Shown: positions 7,801 to 16,500 of the stretch, in pieces
Layout of the letters: every line of letters begins with the position of its first letter
How positions within the stretch are numbered: position 1 is the stretch's first letter
From: Paenibacillus sp. CF384
GTDB taxonomy: Bacteria; Bacillota; Bacilli; Paenibacillales; Paenibacillaceae
DNA length: 64,000 bases
Reading direction: 5' to 3'
Assembly: GCF_900106745.1 (NCBI RefSeq)
Contig: NZ_FNNV01000019.1
Location: forward strand, 1 to 64,000
The notes under the pieces: generated by a model
Database searches by the model: none
What the model saw: only the letters and a program-made list of their open reading frames with translations
Told to the model about the DNA's origin: nothing
Program-made: the position numbers and the translations under genes

Positions 7801-10302
7801 CTAAATAGGAAACTCGATCATATTTACCTCGTACACATCTTGATCCGGGTCAGCAGGAATGCGGAATGTCTTAATTTCGCATTGCCCATACCGCAGCGTC
7901 CACTTCCGCTTCAGCGACGGCACCTCGATCACGGCTTCGCCGCCATGCCCGCACGCTTCATAACAACGCAGCACATAACCGTCGCCATCCTCTGCGGGTT
8001 TAAACGCCGTAACGATCAGATTATCTGCGGACACTCGGATTCCCTCTGATGTCTGAGGCAGCGAGCCTTTATGGTAGGTTTCCACGATGTGGATAGGCGG
8101 GACGTTCAGCTCGAGCGCCCGCTTGGTCACCTGCGCTTGCTGCCAACCGCCCTCGTGCGGAATGAGCATATAGCGGAACTGCTGCAGCCCTTGATCCATA
8201 AATTCGCAGTATTCGTCTCGTTCGCCGTAATGATCCGCATAGATCGGGCTGCGAACGACCGTCATCCGCAGGTCGTTGTCTTTCACATCCGAGCTGTACT
8301 TCGAATCGTTCAGCAGCGTTAACCCGTATCGATGCTGTATGCCCGCTTCATCCGTAAAGCCGCTCACATCCAGCCACTGCTGGCCGGGCTCTTCCTCCCC
8401 GTTCACCGGCCGCTCGATATAACCGTACGGAATCTCGTATGTTGCCTTCGGCTCACTGACGCGCACAGGGAAGGAAAGCTTGAGCATCTTATGCTTCTCC
8501 CGCCAATCCAGCTTCGCTCTTACTTCAATCCCCGGCTTGTCGCGGTAGAGAATAAAGTCCTGCCGCAGCTCCGATTGACCGCTGCGATTCGTCACTCTTA
8601 TCACCGCCCGCAGCGGCCCTGATTCCAGCAGCTTCACCTGCGCATCTCCGAATCTCGCAACCTCGTCCCGAAACTCAAAAACGCCATGTGCCCAAGTATC
8701 GCAATGATGCTCGTCGATCACGATGGGTACTGCGCCGTTGCCGCTCAACACCTCTACTGCCTTCTTCTTATCATACAACCTGCGAATATGGCCCGTATGT
8801 GGTTCAAATTCTACGCGATGCCAATCGTTCTCGAGCGCTGCCGTTTCCGTGATCAACTGACGTTCTGGCGAAGAAGCCGCTCCGAGCATTTTCTCCTTAT
8901 AGATCCAATACACACGGTAGCCCAGTGCCGGAACACGCGCCATGAACGCCGTATCGAACTTGTCATCGCTGCCATTGGTCCGCGAGCCGCGGACGATCTG
9001 ATGCTGGATGACTTCGCCTTTCTCATCCGTAACGCTCGTCACCTTCTTGTTCACCTGGATTAGCGCATCCACTTCCCAAGACAACGGATTAAACACGACG
9101 ACCGGAACGCCAGCATCCTTCTGCTCCCAGAGCACCCAGTCCATATCTTTGCTGAGCGACTGGATTTCGTCCTTCATCGTATCAATCGACCACGAGATTC
9201 GCTGCAGCGCCGCATTCAGCGTCACGGCCGCGATATTCAGCGATTCCCCATAGGACTCCCTCGCATCTGTAAAAGCTTCCTGTACGGAGCAGCCGCCCAT
9301 AATGTCGTGGAACTGATTGAACATGACATTCTTCCAGCCCCGCTGGATGTCCTGTGCTGCGTAATCATAGCCTGCGAGCAAGTGTGCGAGCGTACCGAAC
9401 TTCTCAGCCGTGATCAGTCGGTGCTCCGCTTTGCGGTTCAATGCTTTGGACTCGGAATGAGTGGAGTAGCAGCCGCTCGCATGATGCTGCAGATCGTCCT
9501 TGAATACCGGGAACTGAACGCCGCCGTGCATCATTTCTTCAAAATAAGCATTCGGAGAGCTGAACCGGATTCGTTCGCTTCCCAGATCCGACTGCAACCG
9601 GTGGATGGACTGAATGTTCGCGATCGTCGGACCTCCGCCATGATTGCCGACGCCATAGAAGCCCATGAAATGGTGCTCATGCTCCTCGGCCAGCCCCATG
9701 ACCTCCAGCGATTTGCCGTAGACGGGATCGTCATGTTTAATAGAAGAGGAATTGTTATAGCTGATCGGATTGCGGAAGGCCAGCACTTGGCTGCCATCTA
9801 GGCTCTTCCACCAGAACACATTGCGCTCCATGCTCTTCTCCTGCTCTTGCGGGCGCATATAGACATAGCTGTCCATGCCGCTCTTCTTCAGGATTTGCGG
9901 CAGCATATTGTGATGACCGAAGGAATCGACATTGTAGCCGACTTTTGCCATCACGCCGAACTTCTCTTGATAATACCGCTGGCTGTACAAACCATGCCGA
10001 ACGAACGATTCCCCCGAAGGCAGATTGCAATCCGGCTGTATCCACCAACCTCCTACGATAACCCAGCGCCCTTCGCTCACTCTCGCGCGAATCTCTTCGA
10101 ACATCTCCGGCGCATTTTGCTCGATCCACTCATAATAAGCAGCCCCAGCACAAGTAAATATAAAGTCCGGGAACTCAATCATCCGATCAAGCGCGGAACG
10201 AAAAGTCGCCTTTATCTCCGCATAACCTTCCTGCCACTGCCACAGCCATACCGGGTCCAGATGTGCATTGCCGATCATATGCAGCTGAATGCTGTTAGTC
10301 AT
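7801..10302 (-). CDS. Alpha-mannosidase, glycoside hydrolase family 38
   Basis: An 833-residue cytoplasmic enzyme that hydrolyses alpha-mannosidic bonds. The N-terminal catalytic domain shows the zinc-binding NAHLDPVW motif (H14, D16), GGWWIQPDCNLPSGES at about 84-99, and YNVDSFGHH with the predicted nucleophile and zinc ligand D126. QFHDIMGG in the middle domain carries the further zinc-binding His-Asp pair. A long beta-rich C-terminal region follows, as is usual for the family. No signal peptide is seen, so it acts on imported glycans. The start is ATG 10302, not the in-frame codon at 10395. AAGAGGG, lying within the end of the kinase gene, is 7-9 bases upstream, and the kinase stop is only 4 bases away. 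Third gene of a SIS-ROK-GH38 operon. Confidence 0.93.
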   Translation of the reverse strand: MTNSIQLHMIGNAHLDPVWLWQWQEGYAEIKATFRSALDRMIEFPDFIFTCAGAAYYEWIEQNAPEMFEEIRARVSEGRWVIVGGWWIQPDCNLPSGESFVRHGLYSQRYYQEKFGVMAKVGYNVDSFGHHNMLPQILKKSGMDSYVYMRPQEQEKSMERNVFWWKSLDGSQVLAFRNPISYNNSSSIKHDDPVYGKSLEVMGLAEEHEHHFMGFYGVGNHGGGPTIANIQSIHRLQSDLGSERIRFSSPNAYFEEMMHGGVQFPVFKDDLQHHASGCYSTHSESKALNRKAEHRLITAEKFGTLAHLLAGYDYAAQDIQRGWKNVMFNQFHDIMGGCSVQEAFTDARESYGESLNIAAVTLNAALQRISWSIDTMKDEIQSLSKDMDWVLWEQKDAGVPVVVFNPLSWEVDALIQVNKKVTSVTDEKGEVIQHQIVRGSRTNGSDDKFDTAFMARVPALGYRVYWIYKEKMLGAASSPERQLITETAALENDWHRVEFEPHTGHIRRLYDKKKAVEVLSGNGAVPIVIDEHHCDTWAHGVFEFRDEVARFGDAQVKLLESGPLRAVIRVTNRSGQSELRQDFILYRDKPGIEVRAKLDWREKHKMLKLSFPVRVSEPKATYEIPYGYIERPVNGEEEPGQQWLDVSGFTDEAGIQHRYGLTLLNDSKYSSDVKDNDLRMTVVRSPIYADHYGERDEYCEFMDQGLQQFRYMLIPHEGGWQQAQVTKRALELNVPPIHIVETYHKGSLPQTSEGIRVSADNLIVTAFKPAEDGDGYVLRCYEACGHGGEAVIEVPSLKRKWTLRYGQCEIKTFRIPADPDQDVYEVNMIEFPI

Positions 10303-10306
10303 CGAT

Positions 10307-11299
10307 TCAATCCCTCTTCTCCATGAGATTCCGGGCAACGGATAATGCGGCATAATCGCCGACATGGTCTCCAAGTCCGGCAGGAACGATTTCACAAATG
10401 GCTGCGGAACCGCTCAGCGCTTCACGACGCAGCTCTTCAAACAGATAAGGATCAAGCAATTCTTGCTGCCTGGCATAAATACTGCCAATGACGATGCGCT
10501 GCGGATTGATAATATCGATTAGTACAGCGATGCCCCGCCCAAGCATACGTCCAACTTCTCCGAAAATCTGCAGAGCCTGCGGGTCCCCTTGTCTTGCAGC
10601 TTCCGCGACAGCTTTCGTCGTAATCTCATGGGGCGGCCGGTAGAATGACGGAAGGTCCTGGCCCGCTGCAAGCCGTTCCGTTACCTTCGACTGCGCAAGT
10701 CTGGCAATGCCGCCTCCACTGCAAAATCCTTCGAAGGACCCTGCCTTGTTGTACCCAACCGGCCCTACTTCCGCAAGTCGTATATGGCCAACCTCGCCTG
10801 CATTATCGTTCGTTCCGGTATACAGGCGGCCATCCAGAATGAGTCCGGCTCCCATGCCGGTGCCGAACGTGAGGAAGATCATGTTCCGCGTTCCTTGCCC
10901 CGCTCCCCACTGCCATTCGGCCAGCGCGCAGGCATTGGCATCGTTCTGCAAGCCGACCGGGACCCCGAAGTGCTGCTTGATCGGCGTGATGACATCGACG
11001 CGATCCCAATTTGGTAGATTCGGCGGCGATAGAATCAGCCCATTGCGGCTGTCCAGTGGACCGCCGCAGCTTATGCCGATTGCCTTGAGCCGTTCTCTCT
11101 CCGCCGGATGCCGATTAAGGAGCAGCTCCAGTTGTGCTGTTAGCTTATCTAGTGTAGCTTCGGGAGTCGATTCGGTCGAGAAAGCTGCCTTATCTACCAA
11201 TTCGATTTGCTCGCCAGCCGCCCCTGCGGCATGCCCAAGCGTAACCGCACATTTCGTGCCCCCGATATCGAACCCGGCATAAGTCGTCACTATCCTCAT
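10307..11299 (-). CDS. ROK family sugar kinase (no HTH)
   Basis: A 330-residue cytoplasmic kinase of the ROK family, probably ATP-dependent phosphorylation of a hexose such as mannose, fructose or an amino sugar. The phosphate-binding DIGGTK is at residues 11-16; CGGPLDSR and the catalytic-base region QNDANACALAEW are present. Unusually, the ROK cysteine zinc motif (CxCGxxGC), which is intact in the two ROK regulators of this window, is missing; the equivalent stretch reads GSFEGFCSGGGIARL. The start is ATG 11299, giving a 4-base ATGA overlap with the SIS stop codon and placing MRIVTTYAGFDIGG at the N-terminus. It has no DNA-binding domain. The operon context (SIS isomerase, GH38) points to metabolism of the sugar freed by the mannosidase. 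Confidence 0.88.
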   Translation of the reverse strand: MRIVTTYAGFDIGGTKCAVTLGHAAGAAGEQIELVDKAAFSTESTPEATLDKLTAQLELLLNRHPAERERLKAIGISCGGPLDSRNGLILSPPNLPNWDRVDVITPIKQHFGVPVGLQNDANACALAEWQWGAGQGTRNMIFLTFGTGMGAGLILDGRLYTGTNDNAGEVGHIRLAEVGPVGYNKAGSFEGFCSGGGIARLAQSKVTERLAAGQDLPSFYRPPHEITTKAVAEAARQGDPQALQIFGEVGRMLGRGIAVLIDIINPQRIVIGSIYARQQELLDPYLFEELRREALSGSAAICEIVPAGLGDHVGDYAALSVARNLMEKRD

Positions 11300-11928
11300 C
11301 CGAAGAACGCCTCCTCCAGCATGATGCACAGCGTGTGATAGATGGGCAGATGGCGCTCCTGGATGTCCGGCGTTACGGCATGCGGGACAACGATCGTACA
11401 ATCGTTAAGCGCTTTCATTAATCCGCCTGAGCCTCCGGTTAATCCGACGCAGATCATCCCTTTCGCCTTGGCTACTTGAATCGCTTGGATAATGTTGCGG
11501 GAATTGCCCGACGTGCTGATCCCGAGGAATACATCCCCTGCCCGGCCATATCCGTACACCTGCTGGGCGAAAACCATATCAGACGCCACATCGTTAGCGA
11601 ATGCCGTCATCAGTGCGCTGTGGCTGACTAGCGAGATGGCGGGAAGCGCGCCTTGCAAGCTGTTGCAAAGTGCGTCCCCTTCTGCCGGGAACAGCTTTGT
11701 TACCGATTCTCGAAAAGACTGCGGAACCGGACGCGGCAGCATGAATCCTTTCATCAATTCCCCGACGATATGCTCGCTGTCGGCAGCGCTGCCTCCGTTG
11801 CCCGCTACCAAGACTTGCCCGCCCTGCCGGTAGCAGGCTTCAATCAGCTCGAAGCTGCGCTGGATATCCGCGAGGCATCCTGCAAGCTCGGGGTATTTGC
11901 TTTGAAGCACATTCAGATGCGGATTCAT
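11296..11928 (-). CDS. SIS-domain sugar-phosphate isomerase, GmhA-like
   Basis: A protein of about 210 residues made of a single sugar isomerase (SIS) domain. The motifs VAGNGGSAADSEHIVGELMKGF and ISTSGNSRNIIQAI match the phosphoheptose isomerase (GmhA/DiaA) group. It overlaps the ROK kinase by ATGA. ATG 11928 is taken as the start; an in-frame TTG at 11934 lies closer (5 bases) to the AAGGA site and is an alternative. A strong promoter lies upstream at 11997-12025. In this operon it more likely isomerises the phosphosugar made from the mannosidase product than makes LPS heptose, which Gram-positives lack; that is inference. Confidence 0.85.
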   Translation of the reverse strand: MNPHLNVLQSKYPELAGCLADIQRSFELIEACYRQGGQVLVAGNGGSAADSEHIVGELMKGFMLPRPVPQSFRESVTKLFPAEGDALCNSLQGALPAISLVSHSALMTAFANDVASDMVFAQQVYGYGRAGDVFLGISTSGNSRNIIQAIQVAKAKGMICVGLTGGSGGLMKALNDCTIVVPHAVTPDIQERHLPIYHTLCIMLEEAFFG

Positions 11929-11996
11929 AAACAATCGATTCCTTTCGCGGCAGAAACTTATTAATATAATATTAAAAAGTAGTGATTATAGGATAG

Positions 11997-12025
11997 ATTT
12001 TACAACTGACCTACTTATGCGTCAA
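11997..12025 (-). promoter_or_regulatory. Sigma-A-type promoter of the SIS-ROK-GH38 operon
   Basis: The minus strand shows TTGACG (12020-12025), a 17-base spacer and TAAAAT (11997-12002). It lies about 70 bases upstream of the SIS start and is the best promoter match in this intergenic gap. Confidence 0.6.
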
Positions 12026-12070
12026 TGGGTTTTCTCCACCTTATGAATATGAAATTAAGAAGTTGGCACA

Positions 12071-12101
12071 ATAAAAGCCGCCCTCAACTTAGCAGCGGCT
12101 T
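12071..12101 (-). terminator. Terminator overlapping the 3' end of the ROK regulator gene
   Basis: On the minus strand AAGCCGC (12095-12101) pairs with GCGGCTT (12075-12081) and is followed by TTTTATT. The stop codon TGA lies in the loop, so the gene end and terminator overlap. It separates the regulator from the SIS operon. Confidence 0.65.
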
Positions 12102-13343
12102 CATGTCCATCCATTCGCTCAAATCTTTTTGAAAAAACTGCTCCAACACCAGAGTACCCGCACCGATTGCACCGCCTAACACACCTAGTTCGGCTTTGTA
12201 GATATGAATATGGTCGGCAAAGGAAGCGAATATCCGGCTCATCGCAATTTCCTTCGTATGCTCAAAATATCGAGGGTACGCATGCGTAAGCGCTCCTCCG
12301 ATAATAATGATCTCCGGCATAAGCAGATGAATGACATTGCCAACCGCAATCCCGACATAGCGTGCCGATTCCGTTAGCAGCTGTTGCGACAATGAATCTC
12401 CGTCACGCGCCGCATCCAATATTGCAGCGATCGAGACGGACTTCTCATCCGCAAGATATCGTTCTCGATACGATGTCTCAGCCCCTCTGCGAATCTCCTC
12501 ACCTGCACGGCGCTCAATGGCAAGACCCGACGCCACCGCTTCGAGACAGCCGTAATTTCCGCAATTGCATCGAGGTCCATCAATGTTGATCGTTCCGTGC
12601 CCGACTTCACCTGCGCCATACGGCGATCCATAATGCAGCTTACCGTCTATGATAATGCCGCTTCCGATACCAACGTCAGCATCGAGATAGAATACATTAC
12701 GCTTCCCCCGTGCAGCACCATGCCAATATTCGCCGAGTGCGATCAGGTTCGCATCCTTCTCGATCAAGGTCTCGATTCCAAAATGGTCCGTCATCAGCTG
12801 CTTCAGCGGCAGACCCGCCAGACCCTTCATATTTGGCGGCGATAGCACGACACCTCCGAAGGGATCTAGCGGTCCGGGAATCGCCATGCCAATTCCGAGT
12901 ATGCGAGTGCGATCCACGTTCGATTTCACAATTGCGTCTTCGATGCAGTCAATTAACTGATCGACGATGGCGTTGGATTGAAGCGCATCCGGATTCGTTT
13001 CCGTCTCGTAATGAGCATGTACGCCGCCTGATAGATTCAGCACGACAACATGAATGCGAGCGACGCTGAGATGAAGACCCACGGAGTAGAATCGGTCTTC
13101 CTTGAGCTTATATAAGAGCGGCTTCCTGCCGCCTGTTGATTCATCGTAGCCTACTTCGCTGATAAACGAATAAGAGAGCAGCTCGTCGGTAATGTTCTTG
13201 ACCGCCGTGAAGCTCAGATGCGTTTGCGCCGCAATGTCGGCTTTGGACGCTTGTCCCTGCTTGCGAATGTATTGGAGCACCGTGCTGCGATTAAGGCTTT
13301 TGACCCGCCTGTTGTTGGCCCCCCTCATTTGGTTCACTTCCAC
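12084..13343 (-). CDS. ROK family transcriptional repressor with N-terminal HTH
   Basis: A 419-residue protein. A winged helix-turn-helix (about residues 18-65, RSTVLQYIRKQGQASKADIAAQTHLSFTAVKNITDELL) is followed by a ROK sugar-binding domain with an intact zinc motif GPRCNCGNYGCLE. This is the NagC/XylR/Mlc-like regulator type. The GTG at 13343 is preferred because AAGGAG lies 5 bases upstream. The TTG at 13346 is too close to that site, and the ATG at 13328 too far (20 bases). It sits between the GH42-like gene and the SIS-ROK-GH38 operon on the same strand. It probably represses one or both in the absence of its sugar ligand. Confidence 0.88.
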   Translation of the reverse strand: MEVNQMRGANNRRVKSLNRSTVLQYIRKQGQASKADIAAQTHLSFTAVKNITDELLSYSFISEVGYDESTGGRKPLLYKLKEDRFYSVGLHLSVARIHVVVLNLSGGVHAHYETETNPDALQSNAIVDQLIDCIEDAIVKSNVDRTRILGIGMAIPGPLDPFGGVVLSPPNMKGLAGLPLKQLMTDHFGIETLIEKDANLIALGEYWHGAARGKRNVFYLDADVGIGSGIIIDGKLHYGSPYGAGEVGHGTINIDGPRCNCGNYGCLEAVASGLAIERRAGEEIRRGAETSYRERYLADEKSVSIAAILDAARDGDSLSQQLLTESARYVGIAVGNVIHLLMPEIIIIGGALTHAYPRYFEHTKEIAMSRIFASFADHIHIYKAELGVLGGAIGAGTLVLEQFFQKDLSEWMDMKPLLS

Positions 13344-13484
13344 CAACGCTCCTTAAGCTAACATAGTTATGGGAATTATAGCATAAAAGATGCTTGATTG
13401 GAGGTACGGCTGCTGGAAGCTCCTCTTCCCACCAACCCGATATTCCGCAACTTAACTCCACAGCACACAAACTTCCCAACGATC

Positions 13485-13521
13485 GAGAACAAGTCCACGA
13501 CATCATCGTGGACTTGTTCTC
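13485..13521 (-). terminator. Perfect 16-bp hairpin, probable terminator without U tract
   Basis: GAGAACAAGTCCACGA (13485-13500) and its exact reverse complement (13506-13521) flank a 5-base loop. It lies 73 bases after the GH42-like gene stop on the minus strand and upstream of the ROK regulator. No T run follows in either direction. It may therefore be an mRNA-end stabilising or attenuating hairpin and not a classical terminator. Confidence 0.5.
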
Positions 13522-13593
13522 ATTATGAAATCCTATGAATGTTCCAGCGCCTGATAAATCGCTTTCTCGTTTAAGCACTACATCATGAATCAC

Positions 13594-16500
13594 TCAATTA
13601 TGGTGGCTTGGGCGATTGTCCAGATCTACAGAAAGCAAGTACGGCTTCTCAAGTGCGATAGTAAAGTTACTTGTATCCACGATACTGCCATTAATCAACT
13701 CACGCGCGTTGCCTGCTGCTTTACCATTCACTTCAATTTTAATCGTCTTGGAGGCTGTAGTCGGGTCATAGTTAGCTATGTTGATAAGCAATTTACCTTC
13801 AAAACTTGTGCTCAGCCACTCCACACCGTCAATCACTTCACCTGTTACCTTATCCTTCAGAACAACATTCAATAACCGTAAATCAGTCAAACTCGCTCTG
13901 ATGGATTGTTTTAAAGCGGCGTTGTCGATGTCACTTGCGAGTACCTTCGAACCTGCAAGAACCGCGCTTCTGATTGAGTTATTCAGCGGCTTATTGTTCT
14001 CATCAGCGCTCATTGAGTTGTTGCCGATCATAATGACCTTACCGCCTGCTTTAATGAAAGCTTTAACAGCTTTCAGCGTGGATTCCGATACATTAGTAGC
14101 TTGCGGAACGATAAGCAGCTTGTAGTCATCTAATCCGCCATCTTGTGATTGCTTTTCGGAAACAAAGCCTACTCTTTGACCACTAAATGTCAGTGCTTCA
14201 TAAGCCCGATCCATCATATCCAGATACGAGTTCGAGTAGACCATGGAAGGAAGTGAGTAGAGAATAGCTGCCTTCGGTGCACTGTTTTGCAGAGCAGTCA
14301 CTTGATAAGCCAATCGGTTCAAATCCAAATTCACTTTACCGATCGTTTGTACCACATCCGGACGCTGCAGAACACTGCCATAGAAATCGCTGTTAGGATC
14401 ATAGGATCTCTCCCATACCCATATCGTGGATGCATTCTTGCCATGTACTGCGGACTGCCAAAGTGATGTTTCGACGTGCTTAGCTTGATCTGGTGTATAT
14501 ACGGTATCTCTGTCCGCAATGACATGTGTTTCCGAATTAAAAATTGGTGCTTTTCTAAACGAACCCTGCAAGTCATAGAATCGGTTCTCGCGGATAAAGC
14601 CGCCGATCCCACTACCAAGGTAATTCCAGTTGTCATTGCCGTTCATATCTGAGAATTCGCTGAAATCCTCCGGATCGACACCATAGGTTGTTGCACCAGT
14701 CAAGTTAGCCATAATTTTGGCACTGACAGGCACATTAGGTGCAAGCTTCTTCACCAGCTCAGCCATCCATTCGTGCCATGATGAGAAGTACTCGTTGTTA
14801 AAGACAGTCCAGTCATAGTAATACGGCGTTGCAGTAATTGATGCAGGCATTACAACATCGTCAAATGTACTGAAATTGGTACCATAAGTTGTGTTTAAAC
14901 TTGCGATTTTCTTGTATTTCTTTTTTAGGAATTGATGCCATGGTACCACTGCATAAGAATCCGTTCTCGTATCATACTTCGGCTCGTTGCTTATGATGAT
15001 ACTGTGCAGCGCTGGTGAATTCTTCACCAGTGGGATCAAAGCTTTGATATAGGCTTCGATAATTTTGCGAGCTTCCGGTGCATTAACGTTGAATTTAAGG
15101 AAGCCCGAGTTATCGGTATTCACCACATTCGGCCACTTATCTTTTGCCCACTGCGGGAAATAATGCGGTGAGATGAGCAAACTGACCGCGATATTATGAT
15201 CTTCTGCATTTTTAAGAGTTGGAATTACGCTGTTCTGAATCAGTTCTGTGGAAATACTGAACTCGGCTTTGCTTCCTGCTGCGGGCGGCAGCACCGTTCC
15301 ATCCGGTCCCAGCTCCATCTGAATAATATTCGTGCCATAGTCGCTAAACTGCGGGATATCGGCTTTAGCTTGATTGAAGTGGCCGTATCCCGTGAAGAAA
15401 ATCGGCCGGTTGTCGACTTTATTCGATGTGGCTGTTTTTGTCGGGCCTATAAACGAGAAGCCTTTCAGCTTCGAACGAGAAGAGATATATCTCGGAACGC
15501 TCATCGCCGTCTTCTTACCACTCAAGTAAGCCTGCACATTCGTGATTGCTTCATTGTAGAGGCGATCCAGTTCGTTTACGACATAATCTGCCCGCGTTAA
15601 GAGACTGTTCGTAATGTCGTCTTTGCCGTATTGAATGAAGTTCTTGATTACGGTGTAATTCACCGTTTCGTAGTCTACCGGGATGCGGCGCACCTTGGCA
15701 GTCGCAAGGAGATTCTCCAGCGTCGGCAGCTTCTCACTCAATTCATTCAACAAGCTTAACAAGGCTTCTGCATCCCGTTTAACGGATACGGCTATTGTTT
15801 CTTGTTTGGACTCGCCCGTCTCTTTCTTCATGATGATTACCTTGAATTGCTGATCCCCAACTGCAGGGAATGATACCGGAATAGCTTTCTTGAGCACCTT
15901 ACCTGCTGGTACGGTGACTTCCTGGAGCTCTGAACCGCTCACATTCGGAAGAGAAATCTGGTAAGTCTCAGCTTCCTGGCCGAAGTTAGCCACAGCTACT
16001 GAATAGTCATAGGTTGTATTCTGAAGAACATCCTGTGGCCCATGCATCCATGTACTCCATGTTTCGTCTTGATCCAGCAGCATTAAGGAACCTAGGCTAG
16101 TTGCATCCTTTCCGTTACCGATCCCCGGCGTCCATTCAATGTAGCCTCTTCTGCCGGAACCGTCATTATCATTGATCAGCAGGGTAAATGAAACCTTTTC
16201 CCCTGGTGCTGCAGGCAATGCCGCCAGCCACGGAACAACCAGATCATAGGCGGTTACCTTATTCGTATTGTCACGGCTGACTTTCAGCTTTATCGAATCC
16301 ACGCCAAGCTTAGCACTACCACTATTCCAGCTGAACTTGCTTGCTGTTCCGCCGCCGTAAGAGAAGCCGTATTCCGGTCCGTAAACAGCGCCGTCCTTGG
16401 AGAAAGCAACCTGAACACTATCGCCCATCCAAATATCACCGCCTGAAAAGTCGAACTGGTCTGCATCCTTCACATCGACATGCATGTAGAGATTGTTGTC

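Noticed and set aside
11296..11928. Calling the SIS gene gmhA for heptose synthesis
   Set aside because: Motifs fit the family, but a Gram-positive host and the GH38/ROK operon argue against an LPS role, so no gene symbol is given.
13291..13593. 100-residue open frame between the ROK regulator and the GH42-like gene
   Set aside because: It spans the 16-bp hairpin and overlaps the regulator start region, with no ribosome binding site and an unnatural composition.
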